Source of the DNA: Terribacillus saccharophilus
GTDB taxonomy: Bacteria > Bacillota > Bacilli > Bacillales > Amphibacillaceae
Direction of reading: 5' to 3'
DNA length: 64,000 nt
Assembly (NCBI GenBank): GCA_900110015.1
Contig: FOCD01000004.1
Span: 124,001-188,000, forward strand
Made by a program: the position numbers and the translations under genes. Of the stretch, positions 41,725 to 50,648 are shown piece by piece; the stretch's first letter is position 1, and each line of letters begins with the position of its first letter. The notes under the pieces were generated by a model, which saw only the letters and a list, made by a program, of their open reading frames with translations, made no database searches and was not told the DNA's origin.

Positions 41725-41732
41725 TTAAAACA

Positions 41733-41766
41733 GCGACCACGAGCTAATGCTCGTGGTCGTTTTTTT
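41733..41766 (+). terminator. Terminator after the CEGC protein gene
   Basis: 12-base arms GCGACCACGAGC/GCTCGTGGTCGT, loop TAAT, T-run. Confidence 0.92.
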
Positions 41767-41936
41767 ATAGCTTGAATACTGTACAGGCGATTTTACATAT
41801 GCCTTTATAGCATCTATCCTAGGATTGTCACTTATGATAAACTTTCATTATCATATTCTTCCAATTTATCATTATCATTCCTATTATTAAAGTGACTTAA
41901 ATAGGCGTTTCAGGATTTAATCAAGGAGGATTTAAA

Positions 41937-42182
41937 TTGCAAAAGTATTTGGGTGTTATCTCCGTAGCTTTGTTTATATTATCTGCTGCTATATTTCTAA
42001 TTGACACAGGTGACACGCCAGCATATTTCCCAATGATTTTTTTCCTTCTTAGTGTATCAGGTACCATAATAACAGCCATATTTAGCACTAAGATATGGAG
42101 AATAGTCTTACTTACTGTGTACGGATTAATAATATTGATTTTTATAATATTCGCCTTAGGTTTAGGTATTGCTCATATGTGA
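41937..42182 (+). CDS. Small three-helix membrane protein
   Basis: 81 residues, almost entirely hydrophobic, helices about 4-22, 30-47 and 52-78. Start TTG 41937 seven bases after AGGAGG. No family recognised. Base composition is more A/T-rich than its neighbours, which may mean recent arrival. Confidence 0.65.
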   Translation: MQKYLGVISVALFILSAAIFLIDTGDTPAYFPMIFFLLSVSGTIITAIFSTKIWRIVLLTVYGLIILIFIIFALGLGIAHM

Positions 42183-42251
42183 TTTTCTAACGGTAACAAA
42201 AGTGGAACAGAATGAGACTAACTTTATAGCAACTCCTTTTAAAGATAGATA

Positions 42252-42282
42252 AAACCCCTCGATTAATAATCGAGGGGTTTGC
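42252..42282. terminator. Hairpin between the small membrane gene and the chemoreceptor
   Basis: AAACCCCTCGATT pairs perfectly with AATCGAGGGGTTT. T-runs are short on both sides; it may end both convergent transcripts. Confidence 0.65.
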
Positions 42283-42365
42283 TTATTCTCTATAACAAAT
42301 CTTTCGGTCTTTTTGCTAATCGACTTTCTTTTAGCTGTACGCCTAATAGTTCTTAGGGTGCTTTT

Positions 42366-44108
42366 TTATAGCTTGAATACAGCAATTGATTCATTCAGCT
42401 GACGGCTTATATGCGTCAGTTCTTCCGCAGATGTCGCGATATTTGCGACAGCCTGGATTTGATCAGCGATCGAGGCTGCGATTTCTTCTACGCTGGCAGC
42501 CGTTTCTTCAGATACACTGGATGCATTCTGGATGCTGTCCGTAATGTCATTCGTTTGTGACGTGACTTGCTTGATTTCTTCAAGTAATTTGTTGCCGGCA
42601 TTCTTTGTTGCTTCTGCTGCAGCCTCGATGGCAGTGAACTCAGCTGCTGTAGCAACGACAGAGTGATTCAGCTGTTCTGCCTGCTGTTTATTTGATTCAA
42701 TTCTAGCTACATTTTCTGCTGCTTCTTTTGTTATGGAGCTAATCATTTGCTGGATTTCCTTTGTGGCAGCATTAGATTGATCAGCAAGCTTTCGAACTTC
42801 GCTAGCAACCACAGCAAAGCCTTTGCCATGTTCTCCTGCCCGTGCTGCTTCGATACTTGCATTAAGAGCAAGGAGATTCGTTTCTTCTGTTATATTTTCG
42901 ATTACATCTGTAATTCGAACAATCTGCTGCAAGTTCTTATCAAGTTCCTGCATTCCAGCTGAGATTGCTTCTACTGACTGCATCGAAGCATTATTGGCCG
43001 ACGTCAAATCGTGCATCATATTGCTGCCTTTTGTTGTTGCTTCACTTGTTTGAAGTGCAGCTTGGGCGATTGCATCACTCTGTGCTGTCATCATGGAGAT
43101 AGAGTCGTTGAATCCACTTAGATGATATGTTGTTGTTTCCAGATCAGATGCTTGAGAGCTAGCTCCATTGGCTATATCATCTACTGCCACGCCGACTTGT
43201 TCGCTGCTAGCGGATGTTTCCTCACTTACTGCTGAGAGCTCGGAAGCTGCATCTGATACTTTATCACTGGATTGGATAATGCTTTGTACTAATGAACGCA
43301 GTTCGCCGGACATTTTCGTGAAAGCATTACTCAAAACACCAATTTCGTCCTTCGTTTCTTTTAGCTCTTGTTCTCTGAAATCACCGGCGGCAAGCTGTGT
43401 AGCTGCGTCGGTCACGGCTTTTAATTGTGTTAATTTCGGACGGATCAGGAAGTAGAATAGAATTAGGCTGAGTATTGTGATACCCGCAGTAACTCCGATG
43501 ATGATATATTTGACTGTCTCCAGATCCTTATAGAACAAGTCTGTATAGACTGTAATACCAACTGTCCAGTTCCAAGGCTGAAAATAGTTTACATAAGCCA
43601 TTTTTTCTCTGAATTCTCCGGTCTTTTCATCGAGGTCATCGTAACTCATGAAACTATCATTATCATCCACCGATTGCGCTAATACAATCATGTCTTCACG
43701 ATTCTTCTTCGTACTTTCATTTGCTGGCGGTGAACCAATTTCCTTACTAGGATGAAGCACCATATTTGCTTGATTATCGTAAGCGATAATATAACCAGCG
43801 CCATTTTTATAATTGAAATTTGATTGCGATAGATCATGCACGCCATCTTCTATAGGTCCATTTAAGATAGTACGCGCCTCTTCTTGTGCTTCTTCTAAGG
43901 TCATTTCACCATTCTCAACACGTTCATTCAGCAGCGCAATAACGCTTGTTGCACTGTTTGCCATGTGCTGAAGGTCCAACTTTCCGGCATCAATCAGTTC
44001 ATTCTTTGCTGTCATATAACTGATAGTACCGACAGCCGCGCCACAGATAATTGTGATTACTGCAACGACAATCATTAACCTTGTTGCTAAGCCATGTCTC
44101 TTTTTCAT
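42366..44108 (-). CDS. Methyl-accepting chemotaxis protein
   Basis: 580 residues. TM1 about 11-31, extracellular single Cache-type sensor domain about 35-185 ([20 protein letters not shown], then [14 protein letters not shown]), TM2 about 187-210, HAMP to about 265, and a methyl-accepting signalling domain with the tip [19 protein letters not shown]. Cytoplasmic signalling to CheA/CheW. Ligand unknown; single Cache receptors often bind small organic acids. A cre-like sequence (TGAAAACGTTTGTG, two mismatches) lies upstream at 44157-44170. Confidence 0.95.
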   Translation of the reverse strand: MKKRHGLATRLMIVVAVITIICGAAVGTISYMTAKNELIDAGKLDLQHMANSATSVIALLNERVENGEMTLEEAQEEARTILNGPIEDGVHDLSQSNFNYKNGAGYIIAYDNQANMVLHPSKEIGSPPANESTKKNREDMIVLAQSVDDNDSFMSYDDLDEKTGEFREKMAYVNYFQPWNWTVGITVYTDLFYKDLETVKYIIIGVTAGITILSLILFYFLIRPKLTQLKAVTDAATQLAAGDFREQELKETKDEIGVLSNAFTKMSGELRSLVQSIIQSSDKVSDAASELSAVSEETSASSEQVGVAVDDIANGASSQASDLETTTYHLSGFNDSISMMTAQSDAIAQAALQTSEATTKGSNMMHDLTSANNASMQSVEAISAGMQELDKNLQQIVRITDVIENITEETNLLALNASIEAARAGEHGKGFAVVASEVRKLADQSNAATKEIQQMISSITKEAAENVARIESNKQQAEQLNHSVVATAAEFTAIEAAAEATKNAGNKLLEEIKQVTSQTNDITDSIQNASSVSEETAASVEEIAASIADQIQAVANIATSAEELTHISRQLNESIAVFKL

Positions 44109-44238
44109 GGTAATCCCCCTCTGAACATAGATCCGTTCACCTATATAATCGGTGTTTGAAAACGTTTGTGAAGTGAAAAAGGAGAGAGATATAATTTTTT
44201 TGTAAAAATCATCTAAAAATTGGAAAGGAAGATGCGAA

Positions 44239-44712
44239 ATGACGGCAATAACTCACATTGGCATGACGGTTTCCAATCTCGGTGCTGCAATCAATTGGTA
44301 TAAGGAGGCATTAGGCTTCCGGATTATTGCTGGACCATTCGACATGAAAACAGAAGAAGGGGACATGACCCGTGATCTTCAAGGAAACGAAGTGAAGCAT
44401 ATCCGGAATGTCCATATGAGTGCATCAAATCAGGTTGGCATCGAATTATTTGAGTTTGTGATCCCGGAAACAAAAGGGGAGACCGATAGAAAACCTTGGG
44501 AACCGGGAATATTCCATCTCTGTGTAGTGGCTGAAGGTGGAGATGTGCACGGCATGGCAAAAAAAATCGAAAAGACAGGCGGAAAAATCATCAGCAAGAT
44601 ATGGACGCTGGATAAAGAAAAGGCGTATTATCTCGTTTACTGTCAGGATCCATTCGGAAATATCATCGAAGTTTATTCGCATAGTACAGAACAGATTTAT
44701 GCTAATCGTTAA
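44239..44712 (+). CDS. VOC-family (glyoxalase-like) protein
   Basis: 157 residues, two VOC half-modules: [20 protein letters not shown] (metal histidine in the first strand), [31 protein letters not shown] and [15 protein letters not shown]. This is a lactoylglutathione-lyase-like dioxygenase-fold protein; reaction unknown. ATG after GGAAAGGAAG. Confidence 0.85.
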   Translation: MTAITHIGMTVSNLGAAINWYKEALGFRIIAGPFDMKTEEGDMTRDLQGNEVKHIRNVHMSASNQVGIELFEFVIPETKGETDRKPWEPGIFHLCVVAEGGDVHGMAKKIEKTGGKIISKIWTLDKEKAYYLVYCQDPFGNIIEVYSHSTEQIYANR

Positions 44713-44888
44713 AAGAATCGTGGCAGTTTAGTAATGGGAAAAAGGTTATGAAGTTACGCCCATGTCTGGAAAAACAAGTATGTCATCTAGAACGTCTGCA
44801 CCCTTTACCGGTTTGGGTCTATCTGCTATACAGCATGTCCTCTATAATTGTGACAACATCTGATTAGTATCAGCAAAGGAGGACATGC

Positions 44889-45704
44889 ATGTATATGAAA
44901 CGACAGTTATTGATAGGGATTTTAGTTCTTTTTGGTGCATTTATTTTGCTCTATCCATCTACGGGTTTTGCCCAAAGCGGAACGGTTGATGTTGATACGA
45001 CTTTAAATGTCAGGGCAAAGCCGGCCACTTCTTCTGCCATTATTGGAAGCCTGAAACCGGGAGATACAGTTGATTTGTTCGAAGTGAAAAACAGCTGGGG
45101 CAAGATTACATACAAAGGCAAAACAGGTTATGTAAGCATGACTTACATACAGACGAATTCAGGCGCATTAGAAGGAAAGACAATTGCTATTGATGCTGGG
45201 CATGGCGGCAAAGACAGCGGTGCTGTCGCAAACGGTGTACTCGAAAAAAATGTTGTTCTGCCGATTGCACAGAAAACAGAAGCGAAGCTCAAAGCACAAG
45301 GCGCTGATGTGATCATGACTAGATCAGGGGATACATTCATTGAGCTGGAAGATCGAGCTGCTAAGGCAAATGCAGCAGGAGCAGATGCATTTGTAAGTAT
45401 TCATGCAAATGCTTCCTCAGCAACATCTGCAAGCGGTACGGAAGTCTATTATTATCCTGGGTCATCTAGCGGTCAGTCATTAGCCAACAGTGTACAAAAC
45501 GGTCTCGTGAATCAGCTAGGATCACGTAATCGAGGCATAAAGAGTGCTGATTTCAATGTTCTTCGAAACACAAGCATGCCTGCTGTACTAGCAGAGATCG
45601 GATTCGTTACAAATGCTGCAGAAGCGAAGAAGCTGGCATCGAGTGCATATCAGGACAAAGCAGCTACTGGACTTGTGCAAGGAGTAAAAGAATACACAGA
45701 ATAA
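44889..45704 (+). CDS. Secreted N-acetylmuramoyl-L-alanine amidase with one SH3b domain
   Basis: 271 residues. Signal peptide 1-30 (cleavage after GFAQS region), bacterial SH3 domain about 33-92 (LNVRAKPATSSAIIGSLKPG, WGKITYKGKTGYVS), then Amidase_3: IAIDAGHGGKDSGAV (zinc His), EKNVVLPIA (Glu), VSIHANAS (His) and LAEIGFVTN (catalytic Glu). Cleaves the peptidoglycan stem peptide outside the cell. Tandem paralogue of the next gene. Confidence 0.94.
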   Translation: MYMKRQLLIGILVLFGAFILLYPSTGFAQSGTVDVDTTLNVRAKPATSSAIIGSLKPGDTVDLFEVKNSWGKITYKGKTGYVSMTYIQTNSGALEGKTIAIDAGHGGKDSGAVANGVLEKNVVLPIAQKTEAKLKAQGADVIMTRSGDTFIELEDRAAKANAAGADAFVSIHANASSATSASGTEVYYYPGSSSGQSLANSVQNGLVNQLGSRNRGIKSADFNVLRNTSMPAVLAEIGFVTNAAEAKKLASSAYQDKAATGLVQGVKEYTE

Positions 45705-45725
45705 TCTATTTATTTATTCCAGTGT

Positions 45726-45758
45726 AAGGCAGCAAATCTAGTATTTGCTGCCTTTTAC
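45726..45758 (+). terminator. Terminator after the first amidase
   Basis: 12-base arms AAGGCAGCAAAT/ATTTGCTGCCTT, loop CTAGT, TTTT. Confidence 0.85.
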
Positions 45759-45918
45759 TTTCCATGACTTGGTCAAGTAGCGCATAAAAGCTTGGATTTC
45801 CTCTAAAGGAAAGGAATTGTAAAATATTTGGCAAGACTATTAGACTATTAATTGGCAACATATTCATCTATAATGGATGCGAATCTACAAAATTCTACAA
45901 AAACGGAAGGGGAATCGT

Positions 45919-47007
45919 ATGCTAGGAAAACATCTGACGCACCGCTCGCTGCTGGTCTTTATTATCGCTCTTATAGCAGTTGTTGCTTTTATGCCGGCAA
46001 CGAGTTATGCGAATAGCGGAACTATCGACGTGTCGACGTCTCTGAATGTAAGAGCAGAGCCTTCTAATGATGCAGAAGTAATTGGTAAACTGCAAGGCGG
46101 ACAAGCAATTGAAATTAAGGAAGTTAATCATGACTGGGGCAAGATAGATTATTATGGGCAAGAAGGATACATAAGTATGGTGTTTGTCAGCGGAGCCCAA
46201 GACTCGGGATCTGCACAAGCAGCTGTGCAGCAGACATCACAGTCTGTTGACGCAACAGAAGGCTATGTCCAAGTTGCCACTTCGTTGAATGTCCGATCAA
46301 CTCCGGATATGTCAGCTTCTGTGGTAGATAGTCTGTACAATGGAGATGCAGTCTCTATTCTTTCAATTGATAATAACTGGGCAAAAATTGACCATAATGG
46401 GACAACAGGTTATGTGAGCATGGATTTCATCACGACAAGTGAAAATGAAGCATCCTACAGCTTGTCTCCGTTAAAAGGAAAAACTATTGTAATTGATGCA
46501 GGTCATGGCGGAAAAGATAGCGGCGCAATCGGGGATTACTTTTATGAGAAGTCCGTTGTCCTGTCCATAGCCTTAAAAACACAAGCACAGCTTGAGAATT
46601 TAGGAGCTAATGTAATCATGACAAGGGATGATGATACATTTGTAGCGCTAGAAGCAAGGGCAGCCATGTCAAATGCTGCGAATGCATCCATGTTCGTAAG
46701 TATTCACTTGAATGCTACTTCAGAGGAATACGTCAGCGGTACGGAAGTTTATTATTATCCGGATGGCGATACAAGTGTCCAGCTCGCTTCGACAGTACAA
46801 GAGAATCTTTCTTCTCAGCTTGGATCGATTGACCGGGGAACGCAGGCAGCTGATTTCAGCGTATTGCGTAATACCCATGCACCAGCGATCCTAGCGGAAA
46901 TTGGTTATATCACCAATTCAGCAGAATCTGCTAATCTGGCAACAAGCAGCTATCAAGAAAAAGCTGCCTCTGGAATTGTGCAGGGGCTAGAGAACTATTA
47001 TCAATAA
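45919..47007 (+). CDS. Secreted N-acetylmuramoyl-L-alanine amidase with two SH3b domains
   Basis: 362 residues. Signal peptide 1-31, SH3b-1 (SLNVRAEPSNDAEVIGKLQ), linker of Gln/Ser, SH3b-2 (SLNVRSTPDMSASVVDSLYN), then Amidase_3: VIDAGHGGKDSGAIG, EKSVVLSIA, VSIHLNAT, LAEIGYITN. All zinc and catalytic residues are present. ATG 45919 follows GGAAGGGGAA. It differs from the upstream copy mainly by the extra wall-binding SH3b domain. Confidence 0.94.
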   Translation: MLGKHLTHRSLLVFIIALIAVVAFMPATSYANSGTIDVSTSLNVRAEPSNDAEVIGKLQGGQAIEIKEVNHDWGKIDYYGQEGYISMVFVSGAQDSGSAQAAVQQTSQSVDATEGYVQVATSLNVRSTPDMSASVVDSLYNGDAVSILSIDNNWAKIDHNGTTGYVSMDFITTSENEASYSLSPLKGKTIVIDAGHGGKDSGAIGDYFYEKSVVLSIALKTQAQLENLGANVIMTRDDDTFVALEARAAMSNAANASMFVSIHLNATSEEYVSGTEVYYYPDGDTSVQLASTVQENLSSQLGSIDRGTQAADFSVLRNTHAPAILAEIGYITNSAESANLATSSYQEKAASGIVQGLENYYQ

Positions 47008-47014
47008 AAACACG

Positions 47015-47047
47015 AAACGATGCGGAATTACTCCGCATCGTTTTTTA
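47015..47047. terminator. Bidirectional terminator after the second amidase
   Basis: AAACGATGCGGA pairs with TCCGCATCGTTT, loop ATTAC, T-run; also ends the convergent gene at 47045. Confidence 0.9.
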
Positions 47048-47320
47048 TTTTGTCAATTCGACGTCCGCAATGTAATAGGAAGACCCATCCGTTAGTTCTT
47101 TGTACATCTCAATATAGATCTGATGTATTTCCTGGCCATCCTTATTTATGATATTGCGCCAATCCTGTCGAATTTGTCCTTTATTAGTGGAAGCTGTTTT
47201 CTTGGAATAGAGTCGATGTGCATCCGGGATGATTTCCTTTACGTAATCGGAAATGCTCCGCTCTAGCTCATGCCGGATAACTGCTTCTTTACCTGCAGTA
47301 TATGCGTACCGAAATTGCAT
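47045..47320 (-). CDS. Hypothetical soluble protein, 91 residues
   Basis: Charged, mixed alpha/beta protein starting MQFRYAYTAGKEAVIRHELE with a C-terminal YYIADVELTK. AGGAGGA lies 12 bases before the ATG, a little far but the only site. No family recognised. The product looks like a small cytosolic housekeeping protein of Bacilli. Confidence 0.7.
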   Translation of the reverse strand: MQFRYAYTAGKEAVIRHELERSISDYVKEIIPDAHRLYSKKTASTNKGQIRQDWRNIINKDGQEIHQIYIEMYKELTDGSSYYIADVELTK

Positions 47321-47514
47321 CTGGCTGTTCGTCCTCCTATGGTATGCTCTATTGATTAGAACGTTTGTTCTTGTTTAAAGTATAAAGGATATCCAGTAAG
47401 TTGACTAGTGTTAATTGGCAAAATAAACCTTATTGTTTGTGACAAAATATTGAACACCAACGTAGAAAATTTTCAGTAATGTAAGCGCGCTATTTGCACC
47501 TACCTTAAATGTAT

Positions 47515-47543
47515 AGTAAACTTTACTTGTAAGGAAAGTAAAG
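47515..47543. promoter_or_regulatory. Overlapping inverted repeats before the AbrB-fold gene
   Basis: AGTAAA-C-TTTACT (47515-47527) overlaps CTTTACTT-N7-AAGTAAAG (47521-47543). They lie 34-60 bases before the first gene of the kht operon, at or below a TATAGT -10 (47512-47517), so a repressor here would block transcription. Confidence 0.5.
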
Positions 47544-47576
47544 AATGTAAGGAATACTTGAAAGAAGGGCGAAATC

Positions 47577-47795
47577 ATGGAGTTAGCAAAGCTTAGTTCA
47601 AAAGGGCAGATCACCGTTCCGAAACATATCCGGGATGTGCTCAGCGTCAAAGAAGGGGAGCATGTCGCATTTGTTGAAGAAGGCGGTATCGTGTTCATGG
47701 CGAAGGCGGATCTTGATTCGATTCATGATTTGCAGGAAATACTAAGTGACAGTAAATTCAAGGAAGTCGTCCGGAAGGCAAAACAATTGAAATAG
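47577..47795 (+). CDS. AbrB/MazE-fold DNA-binding protein heading the khtTU operon
   Basis: 72 residues. The swapped-hairpin SpoVT-AbrB domain is clear: LAKLSSKGQITVPKHIRDVL, KEGEHVAFVEEGGIVFMAK; the C-terminal 25 residues are a charged helix. No toxin gene follows, so it is not an antitoxin pair. It lies 11 bases before khtT. In B. subtilis this place is held by khtS. Either khtS is this protein family or it has been replaced; a regulator of the operon is likely. Confidence 0.85.
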   Translation: MELAKLSSKGQITVPKHIRDVLSVKEGEHVAFVEEGGIVFMAKADLDSIHDLQEILSDSKFKEVVRKAKQLK

Positions 47796-47806
47796 GAGGC
47801 ATCAGT

Positions 47807-48304
47807 ATGAACATCCGTGAATCAGATTTGCCGGGTATCGGAAAGAAGTTCGAGCTTATGACGGACAATGACGATAAAGTTGTCGTTATCATCCATGACG
47901 ATGGCCGTCGGGAAGTTTACCATTACGATGACGAAGATTTGGATGAAAGCATCTCCGGTGTTACTTTCACTGACTCTGAAGCAAGACAGCTCGCTTCCAT
48001 TATCGGTGGAATGACGTATAAGCCGAAAGCAGTGGAAACAATTGAAGTCGCATTCGATGACCTTGTGATCGAATGGTATAAGCTTGGTCCGAATGCTCCA
48101 ATTATCGGTAAGACCATTGGAGAGATCGGTATCCGTCAGAATTACAATATCAACATCATTGGGATTGTTCGCAAGAATCACTCGAAGCAGCTGAACCCAG
48201 GTGTAGATACAGCATTCAAAAGCGGAGACACAATTGTCATTTCTGGAGAGCGGGCAGATATTAAACGTGCCAACAGTGAATTATTCTTGAAAGAAAGGGG
48301 ATAG
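47807..48304 (+). CDS. khtT: KhtT, TrkA_C-type regulatory subunit of the K+/H+ antiporter
   Basis: 165 residues. N-terminal half starts NIRESDLPGIGKKFELMT (typical KhtT), and the C-terminal half is an RCK_C/TrkA_C domain: GKTIGEIGIRQNYNINIIGI and PGVDTAFKSGDTIVISGE. RCK_C domains of KhtT bind c-di-AMP and sense pH, controlling KhtU. Three bases separate it from khtU. Confidence 0.93.
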   Translation: MNIRESDLPGIGKKFELMTDNDDKVVVIIHDDGRREVYHYDDEDLDESISGVTFTDSEARQLASIIGGMTYKPKAVETIEVAFDDLVIEWYKLGPNAPIIGKTIGEIGIRQNYNINIIGIVRKNHSKQLNPGVDTAFKSGDTIVISGERADIKRANSELFLKERG

Positions 48305-48307
48305 GCT

Positions 48308-49525
48308 ATGGACCATTTAGTATTTGAAGTAGGGACTGCGCTTGTTTTAATTGCAATCGCAGCCATACTTGCCAACAAGTTAAACTTCTCCATCATCCCA
48401 TTCCTCATTATCATCGGGATGCTGGTCGGACCACATGCACCTAGTTTTGGCATTATTAATCTCCAGTTTGTCCACAGTGAAGATATCATTGCATTCCTCG
48501 GACGGATTGGTGTCCTGTTCCTATTATTCTACTTGGGACTGGAATTCTCGATAGGAAAGCTGATCAAATCAGGTAAAAATATTGTCGTAGGCGGCAGTAT
48601 ATATATCGGAATCAACTTTGCCCTCGGCTTCCTGTATCCGTTTATACTTGGTTTTCCAATTAAGGAAACATTGATTATTGCAGGTGTCATTACAATCAGT
48701 TCCAGTGCAATCGTCGCAAAAGTTCTCGTAGACTTACGTCGTACCGGTAATACGGAAACTGAATTGATTCTAGGTATCATTATGTTTGAGGACATTTTCC
48801 TCGCTGTTTATTTATCCACTGTATCAGGCTTGGTATTAGGAGACTCCAATTCCTTGGGAGGAACAATCCTGTCCATTCTGATTGCGCTAGGTTATATGCT
48901 GTTGTTCTTCGTCATTGCACGGAAGGCAGCACCTCTTTTAAGCAAGCTTCTACGTATCTCCTCTAATGAGATATTTATCATCGTCATTTTCGCATCACTA
49001 TTCTTTATCGCAGGCTTCTCGGAGACAATCCATGTAGCCGAAGCAATCGGGGCTCTCTTACTCGGACTTGTATTTTCTGAGACCGATCAAGGTGAGCGGA
49101 TCGAGCATATGGTTGTCCCATTCCGTGATTTCTTCGGGGCCATCTTCTTCTTCAGCTTTGGTCTGAGTATCGATCCGACGACACTGGGAGACGCTGTATG
49201 GCTTGCACTCGGAGCTGTTGCCATCACGATAATCGGTAACTTTGTTGCTGGTATGATTGCAGGCCGGCGGGCAGGTCTATCACATAAAGCGTCCACGAAC
49301 ATCGGTCTGACCATTGTCTCACGTGGAGAATTCTCCATTATCATGGCCAATATAGGATTGGCCGGAGGACTTATGGGCGTGCTGCAGCCGTTCTCAGCGC
49401 TGTACGTGTTGATCCTTGCTATCCTTGGTCCATTGATGACAAAGGAATCGAAGCATATCTTTAATTTCCTTAATAAGATATTCAAATGGCAAGAAGTTAA
49501 ACCGAAAAGAGTCCGTCAATCCTAA
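48308..49525 (+). CDS. khtU: KhtU, CPA2-family K+/H+ antiporter
   Basis: 405 residues, about 12-13 helices. LGLEFSIGKLIKSGKN, SSSAIVAKVLVDLRRTGN and the ion-pathway motif in EAIGALLLGLVFSET fit KefB/KhtU antiporters; it lacks the C-terminal RCK domain, which is supplied by KhtT. Exports potassium (and ammonium) under alkaline or high-K+ conditions. Confidence 0.94.
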   Translation: MDHLVFEVGTALVLIAIAAILANKLNFSIIPFLIIIGMLVGPHAPSFGIINLQFVHSEDIIAFLGRIGVLFLLFYLGLEFSIGKLIKSGKNIVVGGSIYIGINFALGFLYPFILGFPIKETLIIAGVITISSSAIVAKVLVDLRRTGNTETELILGIIMFEDIFLAVYLSTVSGLVLGDSNSLGGTILSILIALGYMLLFFVIARKAAPLLSKLLRISSNEIFIIVIFASLFFIAGFSETIHVAEAIGALLLGLVFSETDQGERIEHMVVPFRDFFGAIFFFSFGLSIDPTTLGDAVWLALGAVAITIIGNFVAGMIAGRRAGLSHKASTNIGLTIVSRGEFSIIMANIGLAGGLMGVLQPFSALYVLILAILGPLMTKESKHIFNFLNKIFKWQEVKPKRVRQS

Positions 49526-49532
49526 ATACATG

Positions 49533-49563
49533 GGAAGGTGCACAGCAGTGTACCTTCCTTTTG
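49533..49563 (+). terminator. Terminator after khtU
   Basis: 11-base arms GGAAGGTGCAC/GTGTACCTTCC (one G-U), loop AGCA, TTTTG. Confidence 0.85.
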
Positions 49564-49679
49564 TTTATAGCAAGAATTTTACAAGTAAATAGCTTGCGGC
49601 ATTCCCTGTATGGCAGGTAACATAAAGGGAACACTTGTCCAAAATATTCTGTCGAATCCAATTTGAAGGGAATGCTTGT

Positions 49680-50648
49680 ATGACGAAACTATCAAGCTAT
49701 CATCCGTCAGTCTCGCGGATAATAGATAATATTAATAAAGTAATCATTGGAAAAGAAGAACCAATTGTACTTAGTCTGACTGCGCTCCTTGCTGGCGGAC
49801 ATGTTTTACTGGAGGACGTACCGGGTGTCGGTAAAACGATGCTAGTCCGCTCCCTAGCTCGTTCAGTTGATTGTGATTTCAAACGTATCCAATTCACACC
49901 TGATTTATTGCCATCTGACGTTACAGGTGTTTCTATCTACAATCCGAAAACACTGGAATTCGAGTTCCGTCCCGGACCGATTTTAGGAAATATCGTGCTT
50001 GCTGATGAGATTAACCGTACATCTCCAAAGACACAGTCTGCTTTGCTTGAGGCGATGGAGGAGAAAAATATTACAGTTGAAGGTAATGCAATGCCGCTTG
50101 CTGACCCATTCTTTGTCATGGCAACACAGAATCCTGTCGACTACGAAGGTACGTATTCGCTGCCTGAAGCACAGCTGGATCGCTTCCTTCTAAAACTGCG
50201 GATGGGATATCCGAATGCACAAGAAGAAATGCAGATGCTTGATGCTGTTGGTATGAAACATCCAATTAATCGCGTAGAGCCAGTTATGACAAAAGCAGAT
50301 TTACTAAAAATGCAGGAAGAAGCAGCAAACGTGTACGTCGCTCCTCAGATACAGCAATATATAGTAGATTTAGCGCAAATATCCCGCAGTCATCCAGATG
50401 TATATTTGGGACTTAGCCCACGCGGATCCATTGCCATGATGCGGGCAGCGAAGGCGTATGCTTATATTCATAACCGTGATTACGTGATCCCGGATGATGT
50501 GCAAGTCTTGGCGCCATTTGTACTTGGCCACCGGATTTTACTCCGTTCAGAAGCACGCTATGATGGCCTGACACCTGAAAGACTGGTCCAGCGTCTGTTG
50601 GAAGCAGTGGACGTACCTGTAGAGAGGGAATCTGTACATGAAAGGTAA
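49680..50648 (+). CDS. yeaC: MoxR-family AAA ATPase (YeaC-like)
   Basis: 322 residues. Walker A VPGVGKTML, Walker B VLADEINR, sensor 1 ATQNPVDYEG and arginine finger region AQLDRFLLK; ends with the lid LGLSPRGSIAMMRAAKAY. MoxR ATPases act as chaperones for metal- or cofactor-loaded partners, usually the DUF58 and transglutaminase proteins encoded next. ATG 49680 after GAAGGGAA; 11-base overlap with the next gene. Confidence 0.93.
   Translation: MTKLSSYHPSVSRIIDNINKVIIGKEEPIVLSLTALLAGGHVLLEDVPGVGKTMLVRSLARSVDCDFKRIQFTPDLLPSDVTGVSIYNPKTLEFEFRPGPILGNIVLADEINRTSPKTQSALLEAMEEKNITVEGNAMPLADPFFVMATQNPVDYEGTYSLPEAQLDRFLLKLRMGYPNAQEEMQMLDAVGMKHPINRVEPVMTKADLLKMQEEAANVYVAPQIQQYIVDLAQISRSHPDVYLGLSPRGSIAMMRAAKAYAYIHNRDYVIPDDVQVLAPFVLGHRILLRSEARYDGLTPERLVQRLLEAVDVPVERESVHER

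Noticed and set aside
44157-44170. cre-like site before the chemoreceptor gene
   Set aside because: Two mismatches at the conserved right end; mentioned in the gene entry but not called.
47577-47795. AbrB-fold protein as an antitoxin of a toxin-antitoxin pair
   Set aside because: The next gene is khtT, clearly a TrkA_C regulatory subunit, and no PIN, MazF or similar toxin is adjacent.
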